From Alligator mississippiensis (taxonomy: Eukaryota; Chordata; Crocodylia; Alligatoridae): a stretch of DNA of 64,000 bases. A program made the translations under genes and the position numbers. The stretch lies in NCBI RefSeq assembly GCF_030867095.1, contig NC_081835.1, forward strand, positions 47,723,892 to 47,787,891. Direction: 5' to 3'. The notes under the pieces are model-generated. The model saw nothing but the letters and a program-made list of their open reading frames with translations. It made no database searches and was not told the DNA's origin. Positions 28,701 to 42,700 of this stretch are shown here, piece after piece. The first letter of the stretch is position 1, and every line of letters begins with the position of its first letter.

Positions 28701-31700
28701 AGGGCCACGGAAGGGCTCCACTCTGCACTTCAGGGTTTTCCTTATAGCAAACAATGGGAGATGTCCATGCCCTTAATCAAGTAGATGTGCTGGTGCTCTA
28801 GGGCTGTGGCTCAGATATTCTCCTGCTCAGTGAAGGCCTTTGTGACGTGGGAAGCCTTGTGTCCCCACACCCATCCCCAAGGGAGCTCTGGGAGGGCTAA
28901 CCCCACTCCCCTTCACTGCTACCCTGTGTGATTGTATTCTGTGATTATGCTGGAAAAGTGGATGCTGAAGCATTTTTAGTTCTTGTCCACTGGTATCTAG
29001 AGCCCTGTCAAACACAGATTAACTGCCTTGTGCTAATTCCTAGAGCTGGTGGCAGGAGCAGCTGACTTGGAGCATCTGGACTGGTTTGCGTGGGGGCTCT
29101 CTGCATCAGTGGGCTGATGGAACGCCTGCTAGTAAGGCTTTGCAGAGGTAAGGAGCTCCCAGCCACCTCTTGTTCTCCCCACTGGGGATGGGGGCACTGA
29201 CTCCTGGCTCAGGAGAGCTGAGGCTGTAGCAGCATAACTGGGCATGTGGATATGCACAGACTGGAAGCATGAGAGCCCATGGGGACTGACCTCAGCACTC
29301 CAACCCTGAAGAGGGCAGGTGAGGCAGGAGGCCATACTCAGTCCCTAGGTGCAAGCCATTGTATGACCAGATCTGGGGCAGTGATGGAGGCACTTCTTAG
29401 AGACCACCTTCATTTGCTTTTTACCTGTGCTGAGCCCTGTGTGGGGCAGTCCCCTGGCCTTGGCAGTGATCCTGCTATTGCAGGAATGGGGGGTATGGGC
29501 ATCAACCACCCCCGCCACTGGAATCCTCACCAATGCCTCACCCTGTTCCCTTGGGTTTCAGCTTGATCCGGTCCTCCAAAGCTGCTAATGAAGCAGACTG
29601 TGTCCTCCTGCTGCCATCTGGCTTTCTGAGGAGCGAACCATGCCAGAGACGACATCACTGGGTGTGCCAGACCCTACAGAAGAACAGTAAGACTCTATTG
29701 GCCTCTGGAAAGGGGCCTGAATGCCCAGCTGTGGTGGATGTTCTCATGGCTGTGTGGACAGCAGGCTGCAGGGCCATCACACAGTGCATTCTTGGCACCA
29801 GACAAGCGGCAGCTTGAGGGATGATAACGCAATGCATGCTTCTGCCATTAGTTCTGTTCCTTTGAGTGCTGAGCAGTGAGCACGGGTGTGTCAGGTGCAA
29901 AGAAGGCTGGCAGTCAATGGGTGGCATTTACCATCCCAGGCATGTGGGCATCCCCTCTTCTGAGTGTCTCCATTCCAGGCAAGATGTGTGAGTAACTCCC
30001 CTTTGGACTCCTCTGTGTCTACAGGGCTGTATGTGGCATTCCCTGGGAAATCCTGGCATGGAAGCTTGTCCACGGACACGAGCTTCACCTCTCTTCAGAC
30101 AGCTAAGGAGCAGTGCACTGCCCTGGGCAGGGGCTGCAATGCTGTGGTCAGCATGGCAGGGACTCACTACCTCTCCCTTGGCACGCGGTTTGCCAGCCTG
30201 GAGGATCTGACCATGGACCCAACAGCTGCTGTGCACATCAAAGCAGGTGCTGAATTATGAGCTATGCTGTATGCCTTTCCCTGGCTGGGGGTGGGTGAGG
30301 AACTCCTTCCTCCTTGCACCCTGAGGGCAGGGACAGAAGTAAGGGGTATGTCAGGAGAGGTCTTTCTTGGCCTTGCAGAGATCTAAGCTCCCAGCCAGTC
30401 TCCTGCCCCCGTAGGCTGGGGTGGTTGGTCTCCTGGGGTACAGTGCTTCCCCCAGCCCTGGAGCACCTCACTGGTGCAGCCAGTGTGTGGAGTGGTGCTG
30501 CAGGGCCAGATAGGCAGTCACCAGAACTGGGGGGGGCTGAGTGGGCTCCTCTGTAGCAAGGGGCTTTATGGTGTGTATGTTTCCTGTGGCAGGGTGTGCC
30601 CCAGGCTATTCAGGGCAGGACTGCCAGTCTGTGTGCCCTGTGTGTGACCCTGGGGTCAGCTTCAACCCTCTTACTGGTGCCTGTGATGGCATGTTGTACT
30701 ACAGCTGGGATCCGAGCATGCAGGTGGCAGGTGAGCAGTGAGGGGCAGAAGGAGATAGCGGGGACTCATGGTATTGCCCAAGCAGCAAAGGCTAGCTCAT
30801 TCAGCTGGTGCAGTGTGGTAGGGAGCACGGTAGCCTTGGTCCCGCTAGAGGGCAGAGGTAAAGGCTGCAATGCTGCTTTCTTCAGCAATGTTGCAAAGTG
30901 CATGCAAATTCCTGGGTTTTGCCATGCCTCTCCCCCACCCCACTCCAGCTCATGCTGGAGCAGGGTGTGCGGAGCCAGGCTGCTTTGCATAAAGGCTGTG
31001 TGATTCTCCTTCCTCAGCATCCTGGGGGACCAAAGAAACCTGCCTCACAGGTACAGATCCAGGCTCTGATTGTCGATCAGAGGAAGTCCCCTTCAGCCTG
31101 CTCTGGCCCTTGTCAAAAAGGAGCTCAGGTCCCAAGTCTATGGGATTTCAGCCCAAAAACACTTCAAATGGGGGCCTTCTAGTGCTGCAGGGCATATCCA
31201 GCATCTACCACAGCTTGTTGCTGGCCAGTCCACCAACATTATCATTGAGCACAAGGCCTTTTAAGATATTGTAAGAGCACAAGGGGCCAAATTCACCCAC
31301 TACACTCCAGGGTGGCCGGTGCTCTAGAAGACACCTTATGAGCCACAGTAATGGTGGGCTGAGCCTTATGATGGTGACACACTGCTCGTGTCTTGGGGCA
31401 TGTATCATTCTGCAGGGACATGTCTCTTAGTGGTGAGTTACACGGGTTGCAACCGTAGTGCCCTTCCCTCCCACGTGACCGCAGTGCTGCAACTGCCCCT
31501 CTGACCATGAGGGTGACATGAAACTCACTTTTTTTGGCAGTGTACATGTCTCTGAAATGCCCTTCTTTTACTGGCTGGGTGTACAAGGATGGAGCCTGTG
31601 TGTCTCTGGATCACAAGGGCAGTCAGTATGAAATAGAGCCCATCTGCAGGAGGTATCTGGCCGCGGAAGTTCTGGAGATCAAGCAGTCCCCAGATGTGGT

Positions 31701-33669
31701 GAGGAGACCCAAGCTAAATCCTTGAGATTAGGTCAGTGGTGCTTGGGACTATTTCTGAAGCAGATTCAGGTCTTGGGGCATCTGAGGCCCTGTTTTCTGG
31801 GGTTTGGTGCTGGAGCAGCGTTAGAGCCTTTGTGTGGGAACATTATGGGAAAGAGCTGGCAGCACTTGGGGAAACCACCTGGGCAGGCCATGTTGTCAGG
31901 GACCACTTGCAAGGCCATTTGAAGCATGACTGGCATGCAGGAAAGGAGGGAGTCCCAAGATGCCAATAGCAGAGGCCAAGGTTTCTTCCTGTCTCTTTGC
32001 CCCCAGCCCTTTCATCAAGGGACCCAGGGAAGCCCTGTTTCATCACTAGTCCTAGGGAAAGCATCGACAGTGTAGGGTATGGACCAGCTGCCTTTCCTGC
32101 ATCTTCCAGATATGTGCAACTCCCTCTGGAGGTGGAGATGGAGGCTCTCGGATAAACTGCCCCCCACAGTCTCTCTGGTCTTGTCAACGAGCTGAAGGTA
32201 GCACCTTTGCCACCACAGGAACCTCCATGTTCTCGTGAGGCACCTGGGTATTTGTGGGTCCAGGGAGCGAGCATGCTGCACTAATGCCCTGAGCTTCCTG
32301 TTCCCCAGGAAGGAGGGGGTGGGGGGAGAGGCTTGTGCTTGGGTTCTACTGCAGAGCCTGGATGTGCCTCCACATTTGGCCATGAAGTACAAGGGCACTT
32401 GAACTAATTCTCAGATAGCCTCAAGTCCCCAGGAGTATGTCCTTTAGAGTCACTGGAATTACCAGGGTGTCATGGGGAGGACATATCATTCCTGGCACAG
32501 AAACAGGGCCTGAAGCTGAGCCCAGGCCTCCTGCAAATCTGTGCATCTATTCTGGTACCTCTACTCCTAAATCTCACCGGTTTAGGGGCCATAGACCAGG
32601 GCTGGGCTCCCATGGAACTGAGAAATTTCACTCCTGGTGCACCTGCATCTCCTTGCTTCTCCCTGTGATGTTGCTTCAGCTTTCTTGCTGTTGCCTTACC
32701 ATGTGGGGCTGTAGTACTGGTGCATGCAGATACCTGACACTCAGAGCTGGGGCCTTGATAGGAGGCTGACTCATCCCACTGGCAGCCAGAGCTCTGCAAC
32801 CAGCACTGGTGAGTTTGGAGGTGTGGGAACCCTGACTGCCATGGGAAACCCACCATCTCACTGAGGTGAGTGTAGGTGGGGGCCAGGGGTTGAGAGACTC
32901 AAGCTCATAGGAATCTCATCGAGAAACCCTCTCTCTCTAGATGTGAAGCTGCTGGCCTTTCAGGAGAAGCTGTTCATTTCCTTCAAGGGTTTTGCATGGC
33001 AGAGACACCATTCACTGGCAGCAGCTAAGGATTCCTGCTTTCTACAAAGAGAGAACTGCTCTGGGGTGCTGCAGCTAAAAGGAGCCCACTACACTGTGAG
33101 GGGGTCGGTGCTGGTGGACAGCCCTGGCTCAGGGGCTGTCCTCTACGTGAAGTCAGGTAGTGGCCCCTCTTTATGAGGCAGGTAGTGCCAGGGTGTTTGG
33201 TCTCCCTTTGGGGGTGCTGCTGCCTTTGGGTGTTCCCCCTGGGTGGGGCAATGACCCTGTGGGCTCCTGTGAGCCTGCAAAGCCAGACATGAAACCATCT
33301 CTTCTTCCCATGGGGGAGGGGCAGGGGGACCCCCACACAGCTTCTCCAGGGCTTGGCTTAGGCTCATTTTAGAGGTAGGGGGCCTGATCCTGTTCTAGTG
33401 GAATTTGTTGACCAAACTCCTACTGATGAGAGGGAGTAGGATTGGCCCTGTCACTGTGCTTGTGTTTGCAGCCTGCTCTCCTGGCTATCATGGAGTGAAC
33501 TGCAAAAAACGCTGCCTGCTTTGTCCTGGCTCCCATCCCTGTAGTCCACTAAGTGGCCGATGTGAAGAGGGTCTGAGCTGTGTCCGCAGGATTGGGCCTT
33601 CCTGTCTCCATGGTAAAGAGGCTTCCCACTCCCAGGATTAGAGCTGTCATGGGGACAGAGGGGCAGGGA

Positions 33670-33706
<37 letters not shown>

Positions 33707-36700
33707 ACATGGGTGTGCTGGGAGGCATCCTGTCATGTGCACAGGACTTTCACCTTGGAAGAAAAGAGATGGAAACTACATTAATTCCTGTGCTGGACTC
33801 CTGAGTCACAGCAAGCAGGAAGCAATAGGCCAGCTTGTTCAGAGCACCAGTGAGACCACATGTCCAGGCCAGGAATGGCAGACTCAGCACTCTTACCCCC
33901 AACACTGTTGCCGAGTGAGGACAGCTGCGGAGGATGTGTGGGGCCTCAGTGTGGGGAAAGAAATGTTCCACAGCAGTGGCTGCACTAGAAAGTGATGCAC
34001 TACCTGCCTATGGCAGTGTCTTTATTCCTTGGACTAGTCCTCGGCTTTATGGGAGGCAGTGTTTGTTGGGGGCAGATGCTTGGTGTCAGAGCTGGGGCAC
34101 AGAGGTCCGTTCCTGACTGCATGGCTTCGATAGGTGCTCCATGTCTTAGGCCGTCCCTGAACCTACAGATGATAATACTTGTCTGCCATACACAAGTGCA
34201 GGCTGGAGCCTCCAACTGGCTCCTGCCTGCCAGCTCTTAGAGATCCTGGGAAGAAGGGACCAGAGAGCTGAGACAGCTCAGTGTGGGAACGGGTATGGGA
34301 GGGGAGTCAAGAGCAGCACCATGGTCTTACTGAGGTAGGGGTGGGCACAATAGGTTTTGGCTGAAACTGCATTCCAACGATGGGCAACTGCTGCCTGTTT
34401 GCTCCCCAGGGCTAGTGAGCTCCCGGTGCCCTGGGCATGCCGGCTGGTGGTACTGGGATGGACACTGCTACTTTATGGAGGAAAAAGACACCAAGACGTG
34501 GGAAGAAGCCGAAAGAGCCTGCCGCTCCTTTGGAAAAGGTCTGGGACTGCTGACCCTCAACAGCCAGGAGGAAAAGGTGTGGAGGCTAGGCAGATGAGGA
34601 GTGACCTGGGCTCCTCCCTGAGCAGAGTCACTGAGAGAGCCCAGGTGTCTTCCTGATGCAGAAACGGCTTCTCCCTGCTGTCTCTGTCTGTCTGGCATCA
34701 TGCTCTGCTTATGGATAGTCACCCAGTGGAAACCCACAGGAGTCTCTCTGTGCATGTACTCCCAGGTGCTGAGCAGGGAGACTGGCCTTGCAGGGCAGCT
34801 GCTGCTTCTTGTAGCCTTGCTGCCAGGGCAGGATGAAGCCAGTTAAATCTGTGTTGAGGGAGGAGCCTTTCACAACACTTTAACTTTCTGTGGAGATCCC
34901 TGGCCCTGTGCTTGGCTACTTAACTCCCTGCTGGGCTCTGCACCATGTGAACCCCTCTGGATGTGGGCTGCTGTGTGCCTCCTGCTGGCAGTTTCTCCCT
35001 GTGTGTGGCCTGCCATTTCCCCACATCCTCAACTCCCTTAATAATGTCCAAGGAAGTGAGCATGAACTCCATGAACTGCCAAGAGGGAACAGGCCCCCTG
35101 TCCTGGCAGCCTCCCCCAATGAGCTGTATATGAGCTGGAGTGAAGGGGTAAGAGGAGGCCTCAAGCAGCCCAGCAGGCAGAGGGGGCACAGCCCTCCCCA
35201 GGGTAAGGGACTCTTGTGGCAACCCAATCCCTGGAGGGACGGATGACCCCATTCCTTTCCCTTCCCTTCCCAGTCACTGTATGTGGGAATGGTGATAGAG
35301 AGAGTTTCTTGATATAGAGGGTATGTGTCTACCACTTACCCAGCACCCTCTGAGAAGATGCCTCACCTCATACTCCTGTTCATGCATGCAAACCCAGCAA
35401 GGAGGTGGTGGGGTTGCCATGAAGAAGCACCTCTGCCTCCACTCCTCTGTGGATAGTGTCTCCCTGGGCCTTCACCATCTGTTTTGTGTGCTTGGCGAAT
35501 GTGGAGCGGGATGCATGGGCTGGGCCATGATCTCCAGGGCACTGAGGAAGCAATAGAAGCATTCCCCCAGTGGGCCCAGCACCGTGCCCCAGAGAGTGCA
35601 GTCAGTCTAGGCTTCTCTGGATGCCCCTCTCCCTGCCTAATTACCCTGTGGCTCCCTTGGGCTGCCTGCCTAAACTCTACCGCAAGCCAGAGGAATGATC
35701 TCTCAGTGAAGTACTTGCTTCTTTCAGGCCTGGGTTGCAACCATGGTGCAGAGACACAGCTGGACTGGGCTGAATGACCTTGATGGTGATGGGAAGTGGA
35801 CAAGTATGGCTCAGCCCACAGATCCCAGTGCACCCTGGTGAGTGAGGGCTGAGCCAGAGGGGCAGCTGAGGAAGCCCAAGGCAGACAGCCCTGCAAGGTG
35901 TGCCCTGCAGCCTTCTGACTTTAGCTGCACCCTTTTGTGCTGCTCTTGACTCCACTCCCATCCTGTGAGCAGCCCTGGCTCTCCAAGTCAGCCCGTACTA
36001 ATAGGTCTCAGACACAGATCACCTGCCCCAACTCTCCTGCCCAACCTCTAGGGTGGGGAGCAGCAGCTATAGGGACACTTTGAGAGACCAGAGGTGTCTT
36101 GACTGCCCTCATGCAGCAGGCCCTATCCCTGCTTTCTCCATGGGAAGCCCACACCTCAGTGCTGCATCCCCCATCAGCAGGCCCACTTGCTGGCTGCAGC
36201 CCACACCAGGGAGGCATGGGCTGTAGCCCTGTCTGTCTGCCAGGGGGTTGAGGTCCCTACTGTGTCCCCTCCCTCCAGGGACAGGCTCCTGAGGCCTTCC
36301 CTGGCTAGCAGTGCCAGCTGCCCTGGCAGTGAGCTTTCACCTCTGGGGCAGAGCTCTGCAGTGGGAATACGATACTATCTGATTAGGGGGAAAAAAATGC
36401 TATTGTGGATGAAACAGGCAGGAAAAAGATCCGACTTGTGGGAATCTGCAGACTTTTCCTCAGGTATTTATTTGCTGCTTTATGAAGGCCAGACTGTCTA
36501 TTCCTGCTGTGGGGTTAGCTGGGTTTAAGACTTTGTGGGAGGGTGGATTAAACACAGGAGCAGGTGAGAGTGGGAAGGGTCTCTGCAGGATGGGGACAGG
36601 GCAGAACTGAGTCTATGGACCTAGGTAAGGCTTCATGCTGCTGCCAGCTGACTAGTGGTTCCCCATTAGGTTGGTTGGGGTGCTGCTTACTCCCGGAGGC

Positions 36701-39700
36701 TGTCTGGGCATTGGGCCCCCTGCCAATCCAGGCCTTGCTGTGTCCAGTTGTTCAGTTCTCAAGCCCTGGGTCTGTGAAGGGCCAGAAGGTATGTACCTGC
36801 CAAGAAGAACTAATGGAAGTCCCATTGCCCAGATGCTCATTGGGATGCCTGGGGGTAGCCACATGCTAAAGGGCACCACTCAGTTCTGCCTAAACCCTGG
36901 GTGCTCTGCAGTGCCCTTGAGCCAAGAGCCCTGCAGGTCCTAGACTCAGTGCTGGTGACTCCTGTTCAGTTGTCACTGGGCACTCATTGATGGCTGCTGA
37001 GTTCCAGCCAGTTCCAAGCTAGCAGCAGCAACATATGGGGAAAGGACAGTTCATTCCCAGGGCAAGGATATTGGAGTTCTGTGAGGTGCTGCCAAGGGTG
37101 GTACATGCTTCCAGAAAGCAGAGGGGAACTGGTGACACAAGGTCTGTGATCTGGGGCTGTGCATATCATTGGCATTTGCTGATCAGGCAGGGGCTCACCC
37201 TGCTTTGAGTTCCCTGAGCACAAACCCCCTGAGCAAGAGAGAGGGGAGCAGAAACACTTAGATAATGGCTCACAGCCAGCAAAGCAAGTGAGGATGCAAC
37301 AACAGGTCTGGCCCCAGAACTTAACACAGCATCCCAGTAAACAGATAAATAAATAAAAAAATAATTTATTTAAAATAAATGAAAGATAGGGGCTGAGAAG
37401 AGCAAAAACCAGAAGAGCGGCCCTGAGGCCATGTATGTGTTGGTGCATGTATGTGCTTGCCAGTCCATGTGGCTGGGGAAATGGGACAGGGCCAGAGGGG
37501 CATGGCTGAGCTGGCTGGAGGGGTAGGATCTGGTGGGTTCTGGTTCCCTCTGAGCTGCACCTCTTGCTGTGTGTTGTGTCTGCTTTCAGACACCTCCTGC
37601 TGTCCCACAGTGGCTCCCATAGTGGTGGGGCAGATCCCAACCTTAGCTTCTCCTGGAACACAACCCTGTGGGGATGTTCCCAAAATCACAGCCTTTCCAG
37701 TGACAGTACCCATGAGGTCTATGCAGACAACCCTCATCTCTTCAGGCTCCTTCTGAGGGTAGCCACAGTCCTCCTTCAGCCACTTGTGGCTCAGAGTCCT
37801 GTATACTGAGGATGGGTTGTGGGGGGAAAAACTGTTCCTTCATAGTTCACAGTGGCAGTCATTGTTCTCTCTGGTATCTCTTCTTCATGGCAGTTCCCCA
37901 TATCCTCTGTCCGCTGGATCCTGGGTGGAGGCAGTGGAATGGCAGCTGCTACTACTGGGATGCCTCACTGGTCCACACGTGGCAGAAGGCCCTGCAGGTG
38001 TGCCGGAGGTTCAGACGCACGGAGTTGCTGTACCTCAACTCCACCCAGGAGAAGGTATGAGCCAGCCATGCCTGACTTGACACCATAGCACACCTCCAGG
38101 GGGACTCAGAAAGCTGTCTTGGCCACAAGCCCTTTGCTCTTGGTGAGATGAGCAGGACACAGTGCTACACCATAACCCTTCTTCCCAGCCTGGAGGCTAT
38201 CACAGCGCTCCCTTTTGAGCTGCTTTCAAAGCAGAGCTGAGAGATGGTGCAGAAAGGGGAGAGCAGGGTCAGCTGTTACAAACTCCGTGTCTAGGAAACA
38301 AATCCCAAACTATTGTGAGGGCCAGTCTGCGCAGTTGGCTGTTGATATGTTGTGAGTTCAGCAACAACACTCTGGACACTTCTGTGTTGAACTACAGTTC
38401 TTTATTATTATAATTCTCTAGACTCATATCCAGGGTGGAACTTAACAATTGTCCTCAGTATATGTATGTAGAACTTCTACTTGCTCTGCCTCTGACTTGA
38501 CCCAGTCTAGTCCTGTGGAGAGAGAGAAACCAAGAAAGCCTCTGGTTCCTCATGGCAGAGAACATGGAGTCCCCAGTGCTGCAAAACTGCCACAAGCAAA
38601 CTGAGCTGTGCAGTGCTGAACATGAGGGCTTTGGCTTTCAAGGGACACTGCAAGGAAAACAATAAGACACAACAGCTGTCTAGCACCGTACATGCAAAGG
38701 CAGGGGCAGGGGTCATACCCACTGTCTGGCTTAGCACTATTGGACATTAAGGCACTTTTATTCTGGTGTCTACAGGTGAGGTTGAAGTTCCTAGTAGGTC
38801 CAGATGTTTGAAAATACTGGTTAAGCATGTAAGAGAGATCTCTGTCCTGTAACCCTCAGGTTTTCTTGTTTCCTTCCAGGACTGGATCTGTTCAAATTTC
38901 CAGGGCCCTTTCTGGACAGGCCTTAATGACCAGACACATGAATCTGTATTTCAGTGGACCACACAAGATCCCATCAGCAGGCAACTCACAGAGTGAGTGC
39001 ATTGTCTTGTATGACACTTGTTGCCATGACCAGGAAGCTCTTGTGCCAGGGCCTGTGTGAATCTGGACTTGTCCCAGGGACATAGAAATGGTCTGGCAGG
39101 GAAGGAAAGGAATTGTTTCATTCAACCCCAAATATATTTTTTATATTTTTCCAAATACATACAAAATATTGCAATGTTAGGCTGATCTGAAACTTACTTT
39201 TCCAATACCTTTGTTTGGGTATTAAGTCCAAAATGACAGATAACCACACAGTTCTGTTTAATGGAGGTATCTCTCCAAGAAGCAAACATCACACTCCTGT
39301 GTCTTGCACCAGGGAGTGCAGTGCAGGCTACAGGTTGGTTGGTTGTTATATGTGTGTGGGTAGGGGAGAGGGGGTGGAGAGGTTGGGGGATCTCTCTGGT
39401 GGGGCTGTGAGTGGTATGTGATACTCAGCAGGGCTGAGAGCCAGGGCAAACTCTTCCTTAGCTCAGGGTGCTGGGAGTTTTACCCCTGAGCTCACCCAGG
39501 AGCAGGCCTAGGCCCAGAACAGAACAGGGAGCATAGGAATTGTAGATCTGCCCCCCTCTGTGATCTGTGCTACTTGTACAAGACTTTTTCTTTGCCAAGT
39601 GCTGGCCACAGGGACTGGCCCCTGAGCCTGGGTCTTTCTCTTGCTATCTACTTGCTTTCACCTAATAATAGAATTCAACATAAGACGTCAAGTGGGTAAG

Positions 39701-42700
39701 GTAACTAGTAGGGTGAAAGTGCTAGACTTTAGGAAAGCTGATCTCAATGCACTCAGGCGATTAGTCAAAGAAGCACTGCAGAGTAGGAGTTTTGAAGGGA
39801 TGGGAGCCCAAGAAGGGTGGCTGTGCCTAAAGGAAACGATCCTTCGGGCACAAAGCGAGACGATCCCCGAGCGAGGCAAAAAAGGGAAAGGGGCCAGGAG
39901 GCTTCCATGGCTGACCAGAGAAATCCAGGGCAGCCTAAGGGCCAAAAGGGGAGCACATAAAAAGTGGAAACAAGGTGAGATCACTAAAGATGAATATACC
40001 TCCTCTGCTCGTGCTTGTAGGGAGGCAGTTAGGCGGGTCAAAGCTACCATGGAGCTGAGGATGGCAACCCAAGTAAAAGACAACAAGAAATTGTTTTTTA
40101 GATATATTGGGAGTAAAAGGAAGGCCCAGGGAGGAATAGGACCACTGCTAAATGGGCAGAAACAATTGGTGACAGACAGGGGGGACAAGGCTGAACTCCT
40201 CAACGAGTTCTTTGCCTCAGTGTTCCTAAGTGAGGGGCACGACAAGTCTCTCACTGGGGTTGTAGAGAGGCAGGAGCAAGGCGCCAGACTTCCATACGTA
40301 GATCCTGAGGTGGTGCAGAGTCATTTGGAAGAACTGGATGCCTTTAAATCGGCAGGCCTGGATGGGCTCCATCCGAGGGTGCTGAAGGCACTGGCCAACA
40401 TCATTGCAGAGCCACTGGCGAGAATATTCGAACGCTCATGGCGCATGGGCCAAGTCCCGGAGGACTGGAAAAGGGCTAACGTGGTCCCCATTTTCAAAAA
40501 GGGGAGGAAGGAGGACCTGGGCAACTATAGGCCAGTCAGTCTCACCTCCATCCTTGGTAAAGTCTTTGAAAAAATTATCAAGGCTCACATTTGTGAGAGC
40601 CCGGCAGGGCAAATTATGCTGAGGGGAAACCAGCATGGGTTTGTGGCGGGCAGATTGTGCCTGACCAATCTAGTCTCTTTCTATGACCAGGTTACGAAAT
40701 GCCTGGACACAGGAGGAGGGGTGGATGTCGTATACTTAGACTTCAGGAAGGCCTTCGATACGGTATCCCACCCCATACTGGTGAACAAGTTAAGAGGCTG
40801 TGATGTGGATGACTACACAGTCCGGTGGGTGGCGAATTGGCTAGAGGGCCGCACCGAAAGAGTCGTGGTGGATGGGTCGGTCTCAACCTGGAAGGGTGTG
40901 GGCAGTGGGGTCCCGCAGGGCTCAGTCCTTGGACCGATACTCTTTAATGTCTTCATCAGTGACTTGGACGAGGGAGTCAAATGTACTCTGTCCAAGTTTG
41001 CAGATGACACAAAGCTATGGGGAGAAGTGGACACGCCAGAGGGCAGGGAACAGCTGCAGGCAGACCTGGATAGGTTGGACAAGTGGGCAGAAAACAACAG
41101 GATGCAGTTCAACAAGGAGAAATGCAAAGTGCTGCACCTAGGGAGGAAAAATGTCCAGCACAGCTACAGCCTAGGGAATGACCTGCTGGGTGGCACAGAG
41201 GTGGAAAGGGATCTTGGAGTCCTAGTGGACTCCAAGATGAACATGAGCCGGCAGTGTGACGAAGCCATCAGAAAAGCCAATGGCACTTTATCGTGCATCA
41301 GCAGATGCATGATGAATAGGTCCAGGGAGGTGATACTTCCCCTCTATCGGGCGCTGGTCAGACCGCAGTTGGAGTACTGCGTGCAATTCTGGGCGCCACA
41401 CTTCAAGAAGGATGCAGATAACCTGGAGAGGGTCCAGAGAAGGGCAACTCGTATGGTTAAGGGCCTGCAGACCAAGCCCTATGAGGAGAGACTAGAGAAC
41501 CTGGACCTTTTCAGCCTCCTCAAGAGAAGGTTGAGAGGCGACCTTGTGGCTGCCTATAAGTTCATCACGGGGGCACAGAAGGGAATTGGTGAGGTTTTAT
41601 TCACCAAGGCGCCCCCGGGGGTTACAAGAAATAATGGCCACAAGCTAGCAGAGAGCAGATTTAGATTGGACAATAGGAAGAACTTCTTCACAGAGAGTGG
41701 CCACGGTCTGGAACGGGCTCCCAAGGGAGGTGGTGCTCTCCCCTACCCTGGGGGTCTTCAAGAGGAGGTTAGATGAGTATCTAGCTGGGCTCATCTAGAC
41801 CCAGCACTCTTTCCTGCTTATGCAGGGGGTCGGACTCGATGATCTATTGAGGTCCCTTCTGACCCTAACATCTATGAATCTATGAATCTACTGCCAGGGA
41901 GGTGGCATTCAGAGTCTGTTGCTGTGCCCTGTGCATGCTCTGGAGTTGTTAGATGTATCCCACTTGGCCCAGATGGCGGCAAGCCTGACTCACGGCCAGA
42001 AGTGCCCAAGGGTGAGCTCTGCTCTGGTACTTTCACTGTTTGAACTGCCAGCTTCAACCCAGCTGCCCTCCTCGTTTAAAGGGAGAGTTCACCATTTTGC
42101 CACATGGTGGCAGTCAAAATAAAAAAGTCACCCCTGGGAAGACAAGGTTCCTTGGGTGAATCTGATATCTTTTATTAGACCAACCCAAATAGTTGGAAAA
42201 TAATTATTAAGCAAGCTTTTGGGTTCAAAAACCCTTCATCAGGCTAAGGAAGTTTCAGCAGTTGGTGTGTGCTCTTTCTGGATGGAATGAAAAGTAAAGA
42301 AGCCAGTGGCTGGGCTGGTATGCATACAAGACAGGTAGTCAGTGAAAATGTAGATTGAGGAGTCAATGGGTGAGAGACAGGCTGGGGGGGGGGAAGAACG
42401 GGGATGAAAGTGGAGAGATACCTGGGGAGTCAGATGTCAGGCAGGTATAACGTGTCATAAATCCAATGTCTATATTTAGTCCATTATTTTTAGTATCTAG
42501 GAGGTTGATGAAGTGGAGTTCATAGGCTCATCTCTGGGAAGTGTTGTGTAAGTTTCCTTTGAGGATCAGGACTGAGAGATTGGAGAGAGAGTGTTTTTCT
42601 TGTGAGAAATGTGCCCCCACAGGTAATTGGGTATTTCTGTCTTTGATGGATTTCCAGTGTGCATTCATTCTGGTGTGCAGTTGTTGTTTGGTCTCTCCTA

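Noticed and set aside
31699-32109. Search for the missing CTLD4 core exon
   Set aside because: No open stretch with a W-(I/T)-G-L core and matching phase 0 to phase 2 splice sites was found.
37347-37382. AT-rich palindrome-like stretch (atttattt type)
   Set aside because: Short simple AT-rich sequence; nothing ties it to a function.
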